A DNA stretch of 64,000 bases from Dyella sp. OK004 (GTDB taxonomy: Bacteria > Pseudomonadota > Gammaproteobacteria > Xanthomonadales > Rhodanobacteraceae): contig NZ_FOZI01000003.1 in assembly GCF_900114495.1 (NCBI RefSeq), positions 558,001-622,000 of the forward strand. The letters are read 5' to 3'. A program made the position numbers and the translations under genes. Positions 49,301-61,300 of the stretch are shown here, one piece after another. The notes under the pieces are model-generated. The model was not told the origin of the DNA. It did no database searches and was given only the letters and a program-made list of their open reading frames with translations. Numbering within the stretch: position 1 is the first letter of the stretch; the number at the start of each line of letters is the position of its first letter.

Positions 49301-52300
49301 CGCCTGCCTTCCAGGATCGAGGGTTTGTATCGCCTGCAGATCACCACCAACGCCAACTTCGGCGGCAGCGGTGCGCAGGTGTACGAGTACGGCGCGGCCG
49401 CCAGCAACGACGTGTTCATTGCCAGCAACCCGGCGCAGATCAGTCTGCAGCCACGCCCGGATCTTCAGGTCGGGGCAGTCACCATCCCCGACCACGTCAC
49501 CGCCGGCACCAACGTCGGCATCCAGTACACCGTCACCAACCTGGGCTCGGTGCCCGCCAGCGGCCACTGGCGCGACAAGGTCTACCTGTCACACGACGGC
49601 ACGCTCAGCGGCGATGACCAGCTGGTCGGCGTTTTCGACAACGGCAGCGCGCTGGCGCCGACCGAGAGCTACTCCAATATCACCGGCAGCATCAGCATCC
49701 CGATCCGGTTCCCTGGCGACGCGTACCTGATCGTGGTGGCCGACGCCGACAACAACGTCGACGAGTACCCGAACGACAACAACAACGTCAAGGCGGTGCA
49801 CTTCTACATCGACCCGGTGCCGTTCTCCGATCTGGTCACCAGCGGCGTCACTGCGCCCGACCAGGCCGTGCACGGCGGCACGATCGACGTGCGCTACAAG
49901 GTCGCCAACCTCGGCAGCGCTACCACGCGCGGTCTTACCGCGGACGTCAACAGCTGGACCGACACGGTGTGGCTGGCCAAGGATCCGAAACGCCCAGGCG
50001 CCAATAAGGGCGACGTGCTGCTGGGCTCGATGGTGCATACCGGCAACCTCGCCGTGGGCGAGGACTATCTGGGCGACATGCAGGTCGCCATTCCGGACGG
50101 CACGCTCAGCGGGCAGTACTACATCACCGTCTGGACCAACACCTACAGCACCATCCTGGAAGACACGCTGGCGTCCAACATCAATGGGGACGACCCGACG
50201 CAGATCGACAACAACGATTACAAGGGCCGTGCCATCAGCGTGCTGGGCATCACGCCGCCCGATCTGGTGGTGACCCAGGTGAACGCGCCGGCGACGATCG
50301 ACGCCGGCGGCCCGCTCAGCTTCAGCTACACCGTGCAGAACCAGGGCGACCTGTTCACCGGCGGCTGGACCGACACCATCTACGTGGCCGACAATGCGGA
50401 CCTGAGCAAGGCCACCCGCGTCTGGACCCTCGGCAGCTATACGCAGAGCCGCACGCTCAACAACGGCGAGAAGTACACGGTCAACCAGACGGTGCAGCTG
50501 GCGCCCGATATCGTCGGCAGCTACATCATCGTCAAGACCGACGCGCTCAATCAGGTACGCGAGCTCAACGAGAACAACAACGTCACGCCATACGCGGCGG
50601 CGGTCATCCCGCATCCGGCCGACCTGCAGGTGACGGCGGTGCAGGTGCAGCCGCAGAACTACTCCGGCGAACTGACCCCGATCAGCTGGACCGTCACCAA
50701 CTTCGGCCAGGCCGTGTGGTCCGGTACCGTGAGCTGGCAGGACTCAGTGTTCATCAGCACCGATCCGACCTTCATCCCCAGCCGCGCCATCGCGCTGGGC
50801 CGGTTCGAGCACCAGAACACCAACGGCCTCGTGGCCGGCGCCAGCTACACCACCACGGTCAACGTGGCGTTGCCGCCGGGCACCAACGGGCGTTACTACG
50901 TCTACGTCATCACCGACAGCGCCCGTCCCGACAGCTACGGCCTGCCGCCGCGCGCCGCCGACGAGATTCTCAGCGGCGGCGACAACAACTGGCCGCTCAA
51001 CCTCTACGCGACTTCGGTCTACGAAGGCAGCGCCAACACCAACAACGTCGGCAGCAGCCCGCTGGACATCACCTACCGCGAAGCCGACCTGCAGATCGGC
51101 AGCATCCAGGTCTCCAATCCGGCGCCGAAGTCCGGCGACCTGATCACCGTCACCTGGACCGTCACCAACCAGGGCAACCGCGCCACGCGCGTCAGCCAGT
51201 GGAACGACGGCGTGTATTTGTCCAATGATAGCTCGCTGGACCCCACCGACTATCCGCTGGTGGAGGGCTCGCTCTACGACAACCCGGGACGCGTGCAAGC
51301 CATCTCGCTGGTGGATGCCAACGGCGAGCCGCGCTTCCTGCAGCCGGGCGAGTCGTATACGCAGTCGGCCACGTTCCATCTGCCGCAATCTATCAGCGGC
51401 AACTTCAACATCATCGTCAAGGCCGATACGGCGACGGTGAAGGACTGGTACTTCAGCCAGCCCAGCTCGATCCGCGACGGGCTCGATGTGGTCTGGGGCA
51501 GTGGCCCCGGCTCCGTGCTCGAATTCCAGAACGAAGGCAACAACGTCTCGTCCATCCCGCTGCCGATCACGCTGGCCACGCCGCCCGACCTGCAAGTCAG
51601 CGTGGTCACCGCGCCGACCACGGTGGTGGCCGGCCAGAGCTTCACGGTGGACTATCACGTCACCAACGCTGGCGGCGATACGCCGAGCGATCAGAGTCAG
51701 TGGAACGACCTGGTCTATCTCTCGCGCGACCGCTTCCTGGACGTCAACCAGGATCGCTACCTCGGTTATCTCTCGCACAGCGGCGGTCTGACCGCAGGTG
51801 GCGGCTACGACGGTCGTTTCACCGTTACCGCACCACGCGACCTCGACGGCCCGTACTACGTGTTCGTCATCACCGACCCGGCACGCGCCTTCGGCGCCGG
51901 CCCCTACGGCAAGGTGCTGGAATTCGGCAACGATCAGAACAACGCCACCGCTGCCGTGCAGCCGATGCTGGTGCAAACGCCGCCCCCGGCCGACCTCAAG
52001 GTCACCGACGTCACCGTGCCGCCGCAGGCCAAGGTGGGCGACGCGGTGACGGTGAATTACACCATTATCAACGACTCCACCAACCCCGCTTACGGTCAGT
52101 GGACGGATGCCATCTATCTGTCGATGGACAACGTCTGGGGCCTGGACGATATCCTGCTCGGCAAGGTCAGCCACAGCGGCGATCTAGCCGGTGGCGCCAG
52201 TTACAGCGGCAAGCTCACCGCCAACCTGCCGCCGCTGAAGGACGGCAACTGGCGCATCATCGTGCGCCCCGACCTGTACAACGAGGTGTACGAAGGCGCC

Positions 52301-55300
52301 ATCAGCTACGGCCCGAACGGGCTGGTGATGGCGCCGGGCGAGGCCAACAACCTCACCGCATCCGCCGCCACCATCCAGACCCAGGTGCCGCCGCTGGCGA
52401 TCGCCAGTCCACTGCAGACCACGCTCTCCAGCGGCGACGTGCAGCTGTACAAGGTCAGCGTTGCGGCCGGCCAGACGCTGCGCGTACTGCTCGACTCCAC
52501 CGCCGCCAGCGGTGATAACGAGCTGTATATCCGCTATGGCGACATCCCGACCACGTACGCGTACGACGCGGCGTACAGCAACGCCTCGGCGGCGGACCAG
52601 CAGGCGCTGATCCCATCAACACTGGCCGGCGACTACTACATCCTGGTGCGCGCGCGCAGCGGTAACGCCGTGCCGGTCACTTTGCGTGCCGATCTGTTGC
52701 CGTTGTCGATCACCAAAGTGACGCCGGATAACGGCGGCGTGAGCGACGACGCGCACCGCTGGGTCACGCTGGATATCTATGGCTCCGCCTTCCAGGCGGG
52801 CGCCATCGTCAAGCTCACGCGTCCCGGTGTGTACGAAGCCGAGCCGGATCGCTGGCAGGTGCTCGACGCCACGCATATCCGCGCCATCTTCGACACGCGC
52901 GCCTTCCCGCTTGGCCTGTATGACGTCACCGTCATCAACCCCAACGGCCAGAGCGTGACCGAGGCGAATCGCTACCTGGTGGAACGCGGTATCCAGGACG
53001 ACGTCACTATCGGTATCGGCGGCCCGCGCAATCTCAATCCGGGCGACGCGGCGACCTATTCGGTCTCGCTGCAGAGCCTGACCAATGTCGACACGCCGTA
53101 TGTGCGCTTCGACATCGGCGCGGTAGAGATGGGCTACAACCAATACCTGCTGGGCGGCCTCAACCTGCCCTATGCCATCTTCGGCTCCAACGTCGGAGGC
53201 TCGCCCTACGGCAACATCGCAGGCGCGCCCGCCAACACGCAGGCCTACGGCCAGACCCCATCGACGCAGGCGCGCACGGATATTCCGTGGGCTTCGCTGG
53301 ACGGCACGCTCAACACCAGCGGCTACAACCTGGCGCCGGGCTACGCCTTCGACGTGGCCGCGCATGGCTTCGTCGGCATGAGCTTCCGCCTGCAGACGTA
53401 TCCTGGCCTTACCGCGTGGATCAACCGCGACTTCAGCGGCCTGCGCGACGCTCTGTATGCGACGCACCCGGACTGGAAGGCGCAGGGCCTGCTCGATGCT
53501 GGTGTAAGTGGTCTGGACAAGATCTCGCAGGGCCTGACGGCACGCTTCCTGTCGACCGATCCGCAAGACATCATCTACAAGATCGAGGCGCTCTCCGAGT
53601 CGTTCCAGTTGAACGTGGTAGCCGCCGCTACCGCGCTCACCCGCGATGAATTCATCGCCGAACAGACCGCCTATGCGCTGCGTCTGCGCACGGCTGTACT
53701 GGCCGATGCCGGCGCGCCGAGCAACCTCGCCACCCTCGCCGCCGATGCCTCGCAATGGGTCAACGGCTGGCTGGCCGCGCTGGAAAGCTCGGGCATGCTG
53801 CTGCCGGCCGACCAGGCACCGCCGATCACCACCAATCCGCAAGTGGTCAGCCTCAACGCCACGCTCGCGGCCGGCATCCTGATGTCCAAGGGTGGCGACA
53901 ACTACCGCACGCAGGCCGACATCCTCGGCTTCTTCGCCAAGGTGCAGCAGTGGTACGGCGACACCGCGACGTATGCGGGTGATCCGAACGCGGCCAAGGG
54001 CCCGATCGATCACTACGAAACCCGCCAGGACGACGAGGGCGACACCATCGAAGTGCCGGTGCCCGCACTGGCCAACCCGGCCGACTACGACCAGCACGCC
54101 GGCCGCACGCTGCAGTTCGAGAACTTCCAGATCTTCGTCGGCAGTCAGTCGGAGCTGGAGTACCTGCGCGCACAGGGCTTGCTGGATGAGAAATTCAATC
54201 CGCTGCCGGGCAAGAGCCTCAACCTCACTCAATACCTGCAACTGGTGGCACAGCAGGCAGGCGTGGCCAATGCCGCGATCAGCGTGCAAGGCCCGCAGGG
54301 CAGCGCCACGGCGACCGATGGTAGCGTCTATGTGCCGGCGGCCACACCGCTGCCCTACACGTTTGCCTTCAGCAACCCGACCGGCCAGGGCGTTGGCCAG
54401 ATCCGCATCGTGTCGCAGCTCGACGCCAATCTCGATCCGCGCTCGCTGCGTCTGGGCGATCTGAAGATCGGCGACATCAACATCCACATTCCGGCCGACC
54501 GCGCCAACTTCCAGGGCGATTTCGACTTCACCGGCAGCAAGGGTTTCATCCTGCGCGTGAGCGCGGGCATCGATGCGGAAACGCGCATCGCCACCTGGCT
54601 GCTGCAGGCGATCGACCCGATCACCGGTGAGGTGATGCAGGACGTTACCCGCGGACTGCTGGCACCACTCGCCTCGGCGCAGGGCAACACTACGCCGCAA
54701 GGCGGATTCGTCAGCTTCACCATCTCGACCGCACAGGGCGCTGTGTCGGGCGCGAAGATCGCAACGCAGGCGCGCGTGTTCTTTGACCAGACGCCGCCGA
54801 TCGACAGTGCCGCACTCAACGTCACGCTGGACACCAAGGCGCCTACCACCACGGTGACGGTCACTTCGCTGGGCAATAACGCCCAGGGCGCGCCGACCTA
54901 CGACGTGAAGTGGAACGCGCAGGACGATGCCAGCGGCATCCGCTTCGTCACGGTGTATGTCGCCACCAACGGCGGCGACTTCAAGATCTGGCAGCGCCAG
55001 GTCGATCCGAGCGTGAGCGATGCCGTGTTCACCGGCGAAGCCGGCAACCATTACGAGTTCCTTGCCGTCGCTACCGACCTTGCGGGCAACCGCGAAGCCG
55101 CCTCGGTCAGCAACGCCGTACTGCCCGACGATGGTGCACGCCAGAAGGTGCTCGATGGCCTCGGTGTCACACCGGGCGTGGATCAGACCGCGCCGGTACC
55201 GCAGGCCGCGCCTGATCGCCAGTACGACAGCAATCCACTGTTCCAGCAAGCCACGCAGATGCTGCCGGGCTCAGTAGCCAGCGTGAACGCGGGCGACTTG

Positions 55301-58300
55301 CATAACGTGCTTGCACCATTCGCTGCGCGCGGTTTCGCCGACGGCTTCTCCACCGGCGCGGCCGACATCGGTGCGATGGCCATGGTGCAGTTGCCGGATG
55401 GATCCATCCTGGTCAGCGCCGGCCAGCAGCGCAACGAGGTCTATCATTACGGCAAGGACGGCGGTCACAGCACCACACCGTTGTTCGTACTTGATCAACC
55501 TGTGCTCGACATGGCTGTCGACGCGCTCGGCCAGCTGTGGGTGATGACCGGCAACGAACTGTTGCAGGTGGATGCCGGCAGCGGCGCCATAGTGCGCCGC
55601 ATGCAGGGACCGAGTCAGCAGCCGCTGACCCACGCGCTGGCGATCAAGCCCGGCACCGGTGACATCTATGTCTCCGACGGCGACGGCATCGAGATCTTCC
55701 ATTCGAACGAAACAGATCCGAACAAAGCCTGGCAGCACTTCAGCAACACCCGCGTAGGCGATCTCGCCTTCGGTCCGGATGGACGCCTGTGGGGCGTGCG
55801 CTGGACTGGTAGCGACATCACCGCCGCCGATCCCAACGGCAGCACCGACATCATCAGCTTCCCGATGAGCGGCATCACGCTGGGTCGTGCAGAGCTGGAA
55901 TACCGCATCAACGGTGTGGTCGACAGCATCGCCTTCGGTGCGCAAGGTACGTCGCTGGCCGGCCTGTTGATCGCCTCCGGCGCCCTGCCCCAGCATGTAC
56001 AGGTCGCGGGCATAGCGGATACCACCACCGGTTCGTCGGTGTGGACGATCGAACTGGCGTCGCGCCGCGTGCTGCAGCTCGCTGGCGGCGGCACCCAGGG
56101 TGAGGCCATCCTCACCACCGCCGACGGCCGCATCCTGGTCGCCGAAACCCACCACATCGACGAAATCGCCCCGGCGCGCGCGCCGAAGGTGATCGCCACC
56201 AGCGTGCCAGATGGTGCGTTGATCCCGCTGCCGGTGGGCCAGATCGCGGTGCAGTTCGACCAGGACATGTGGCTTGGCAGCGATCCGCAATCGGCACTCA
56301 CGGACGGATCGAGCGTGCTCAATGCCGGCAACTTCCAGCTGATCGGCGCCACTACCATCACGCCCAACAGCGTGCGCTGGGATGCCGCCACGCACACCGC
56401 CTACCTGGACGTGACCGGGCTGCCCGCCGGGCACTACCAGCTCACCATCAGTGGCAACCTGCGCAGCACATCGCAGCTGCGTATCGGGCAAGACACCATC
56501 AGCGGCTTCACCGCGCTGTTCGATATGAGCACGCAGGTGCAGCTGACTTTCAGCAATACGCGCTCCGATCAAAGCACCGGCGCGGTGAGCTATGACGTCA
56601 GCCTGAAGAACATCGGTACCGACGATCTGCATGGACCGCTGATGTTGCTGCTCGATCCGGGCGCGTACTTCGGCATGAACATCGGCGGCGCCACGCAAGG
56701 CACCGGCGACCAGTCCGACCTGTGGGTGCTGGATCTCACCTCGGCGCTGCAGGCACTGGGCGGCAAGCTGGCGGTGGGCGCCACGCTCGCCAACCAGACC
56801 ATCAGTGTGGTGCCGGCGAGCCACTTCACCGGCGGCCTGGCGGATCTGGCGAAGTTCAACCTGGGGCATGGCATCTACGCCGTACCGCAGGCCAACCTGC
56901 CGCCGACCATCGCGCCGGTGAACACCAATGCGGACATCCCGGACGTGTTCGCCCAGCCGGCAACTATCGGTCAGTCCTGGAGCGCCACGGTCGACGCCAT
57001 CGACAGCGACGGCACGATGTTCTACTGGCAGGTGGTGCAGGCCCCGGCGGGCCTGGTGCTGACGCCGCCGGCCGGCTACACGGTCGGCGCGGACGGCAAC
57101 TATCACTCCACCGCCACGCTCAGCTGGACGCCGGGCGCCAACGCCATGGCCGACACCGTGATCGTGCTGCGCGTGCAGGACAGCCGTGGCGGCGTCGCGC
57201 TGCGCACGCTGCATGTGCCGGTTGCCAATGGCAACCACACGCCGGCGTTGTCCACGCAGGGCAACCTGACCATCGTCGAAGGCCAGACGCTCACGCTGCC
57301 ACTGACCGCGGCTGATGCCGACGGCGATACGCTGACTTTCAGCATCAGCAACCTGCCGCCCGGTGCGGTGTTCGATGCGCGCACCGGCGTGCTGACCTGG
57401 ACCCCGAGCTACGACCAGGCCGGTACCTACCGCAACGTCACCGTGCGTGTGAGCGACGGCAAGACCACCGTCAGCGAGCAGTTCGACATCGTGGTGCAGC
57501 AGGCCTTCGCGCAGCCCGTGCTGCTCGCGGTGCCGGCGCAGACCCTGCGCGAGGGCGACGCCTTCGCGCTGCAGCTGGCCGGCAGCATGCCGGGCGGACT
57601 GGCGCGGCCCGATGGCACCACGATCAAACTCAGCTACGCCGCGGCCGTTCTGCCCGGCGGCATGCAGCTCAACAGCGATACCGGCTGGCTGAGCTGGACG
57701 CCGGGTTATGCCCAGCACGGCAACTACAACGTGACGGTGACCCTGCTCGCCACCATCACCCAGCCCGATGGCAGCACGCGCAAGACCAGCGTGCAGCAGA
57801 CCATCCAGCTCAACGTGCTCAACGTCAACGGTGCGCCGCAGTTCGATCCGACGGTGGGCCAAACCTGGAACACGCTGGAAGGCCAGCCGCTGAACATCAA
57901 CGTGTTCGCGTTCGATCCCAACAACCCGGGATACATACCCAAGGTGCGCCTGCAGCCAGGCGGTCCGCTGGTTGACCAGAACGGCGGCGGCAGCACGCCG
58001 GCCACGATCACCTACCAGGTGCTCGGCCTGCCGCCGGGCGCGACTTTCGATCCGGATACGCTGGATATCCACTGGACGCCTGGCTACGACCAGGCCGGCA
58101 CCTATCACGTCACAGTGATCGCCACCAACGACGGTGACGGCACCGGCGTGCCGGCCTCGGCACAGGTGACCATTCCGGTCGTGGTCGGCAACACCACGCG
58201 CGCGCCGTTGGTCGCGGCGATCGGCAACGCCTTCGTGGACAAGGGCGCCACGCTGGACATTCCGTTCGACATCACCAACGTGGACGGCAACCCGATCGTG

Positions 58301-61300
58301 GTGAGCCTGAGCGGTCTGCCGCGCTTCGCCAGTTACACCCAGAATCCGCCCAGCGCGAACGGCCACATCACCGGCACCATTCACTTCACGCCGGGTGACG
58401 GCGACCGCGGCGACTACACCATCACCCTGACCGCGCAGGACACCGGCGGCAGCACGCCGAACCAGGCCCAGGCCACCGCGGTGAGCTTCGTGGTGACCGC
58501 GCGCAGCCTGACCGAGCCGCCGGTATTCAGCCTACCGCAGCAGATCGTGGCGGTGGCCGGCCAGCCGATCAGCCTGCCGATTTCCATCAGCGATGCGGAC
58601 CAGGATGGGCTGCACCTGAGCACCATCGGCCTGCCGCTGGGCGCGCAGGTCACCGCGCTGGCCCAGTACGGTCAGCTGCTGCTGACCTGGACGCCGAGCG
58701 CCGACGACATCGGCCCGCACGACATCACCTTCACCGTCACCGACAGCGGCCTGCCGCCGCAGGATCAGGGCTACACCAATCCCGCCAACCCGGTGCCTAA
58801 CGTGGTTAGCCACACCATCCGCGTGGTAGTGCGCGCCGCAAATGTCGCGCCGCAGTTGCTCGGCGTGCAGCTCAATGGCAATGCCGTCACCGACAGCGGC
58901 GACGCTTCGGTGCCGATCGTGCTGGCTGGCAGCGAGAGCAATCCGCTCAGGCTGGACCTGTTCGCGAGGGACCCGGATGCCGATTTGCTCAACTGGAGCG
59001 TGACCGGCCTGCCGCCGGGCATGGCGCTCGACGTGCCTGCCGCCGGCAGCGGCAATCAGGCCACACTGCGCTGGACGCCCGGTATGTTCGCCGCCAGCAG
59101 CGATAACGTCGGCGGCAGCAGCCCCGGCGTCTATCGCTTCACTGTCACTGGTAGCGATGGGGCAGCCAGCTTCGTGCGCAGCTTCGAGGTGCATGTGGCC
59201 CACGTGAACGTGGCACCGGTGATCCTGCCGATGCCGATTCAGCTGGTGAACGAAGGCAGCACGCTGTCGTTCAACCTGCGCAGTGCCGACGCCAACGGCG
59301 ACCCGCTGCACATGAGCCTGGTGTACGACGACAACACACCCGCCGGCGTGTCGTTCAACAATGTCACCGGTGCATTTGAATGGACGCCGGACTATGGCGT
59401 GGTCGACAACGCCGTCACCAGCACGCGCGATTTCAGCTTCACCTTCAAGGTCACCGACGGCTCGCTGAGCAGTACGCAGACCGTCACCGTGCGAGTGCTC
59501 GATGCGAACCGCGCGCCCACGCTCGCAGTGAGCAGCCACGCTGTGACAGTGGGCCAGACCCTGAGCCTGCCGGTGCAACTGGGCGGTAGCGGCGCCGGCG
59601 GCATCTACGCCAGCGATCCGGACGGCGCGGCGCAGACCGCCGCGCTGACGGTGAGCTTCAGCGGCCTGCCCGAGGGCGCCAGCTACGACGCCCAGGCCAG
59701 CCGCCTGAACTGGACGCCTGGCCCCGGCCAGGTTGGCGACTTCGTGATCACCGCCCAGGTAAGCGATGGGCAATCCACGGTGCGCAAGACCTTCACCGTG
59801 CGCGTGGTGGCTGACGCTTCGGCCAACGCGCCGGCCATCCTGATCGACAGCGTGCCCAGCACGCCGGCCCTGCCCGGCCAGACTGTGCTGGTCACCGTGC
59901 GCGCGAGCGGCTTCAGTCCGATCGCCAACACGGTGGTGCAGGTGCGCGGTGCGGCGCTCGGCAGTGACCAGTGGCAGACCGTGGCGCTGGATGCCAGCGG
60001 CCGCTTCCACCTGCAGGCGACACAGCCAGGCCTGATCGACGTGCGCGTGACTGCCACCGATGCCGACGGTTTCAGCGGCACGCAGCTCGGCCAGTTGCGC
60101 GTGCGCGATCCGGCCGATACCCAGGCGCCCGCGCTCCAGTGGCTCGGCGCCCTCGCCGGCGCCACCGTGGCCGGCCAGCCGGTGGAAATGGACGTGCCGA
60201 CCACGCTGCAGGCCTCGCTGCAGGAACTGCAGTTGATGGGCTATCGCCTTGAGATCGCCGCCGCCGGCAGCGATCAATGGCAGACACTGGCGCAGCAGAA
60301 CGATGCTGCCGTTAGCGTCAATCAGGCGCTCACGCTGGCCACGCTGGATCCGGCGCTGCTGCGCAACGGCGCGTATCAGTTGCGCCTCACCGCGTGGGAT
60401 CTCAGCGGCCGCACCAGCGAGATCGATGCGCGCGTAATTGTCGACACCGAGCAGAAGAGCTTCGCCCAGCAGAACGCGGCTGATGCCACGTTCCAGCTCG
60501 GCGGTCATGCCTTCACCGTCAATCGCGGGCTCGGCAGTGATCCGGGCGCGGCCTTCGGCAACTGGGGGCTGAGCGGTTTCGACACTGGCCTGAGTAGCGA
60601 CCAGTTGCCCACCACCGCCACTGGCGCCATCGCCGCGTGGACGATCGGCTCGCGCGTGTGGCTGCGCATGCCCGACAACCTGGGCGACGCCAACGCTGCG
60701 ATCTGCAATCTCAGCTTCACCCTCGGCACCAGCGCGACCACCCTGCCCGGCGGCGCCGGCGCACCGGTGGTCTACCAGACCAGCTTCGGCAGCGACCAGG
60801 GCTGGCAGCTGCAAGCGATCAATGGCAGCAACCTGCAGCGCCAGGGCAGCCACCTGTACGACCAGCTCACCGGCCTGCCGTGGGTGCCGGGCGGTTATGT
60901 GCTCACCGCGCCCGATAGCACGCACTACAGCCTTGATGCGCAGGGCAAGCTCACTGGCGTGGCCTTCGCCGATGGCACGCAGTGGCTGGTCTCCGACGCG
61001 GGCGTCGCCCTGGTCGGCGGCCGCGCCAGCGATCGCGTTGACATCGTGCGCGACACGCAGGGACGCATCGTCCGCATCACTGGCCCTCTCGACGCCAGCG
61101 CCAACACGCGCAGCATCGTCTACCGCTACGACGCGCAGAACCGCCTGATCCTGGCGCGCGCGCTGGACGACAACGCCATGGGCACACCCTATGGCTACGA
61201 CGGCAGCGGACAGCCTTATCAGGACACGATAAGCGCCAACCTCGGCACCGCGGCCGATTGGCTCGGCAACAGCAGTGCCAATCAGTGGAGCGGCAGCCTG

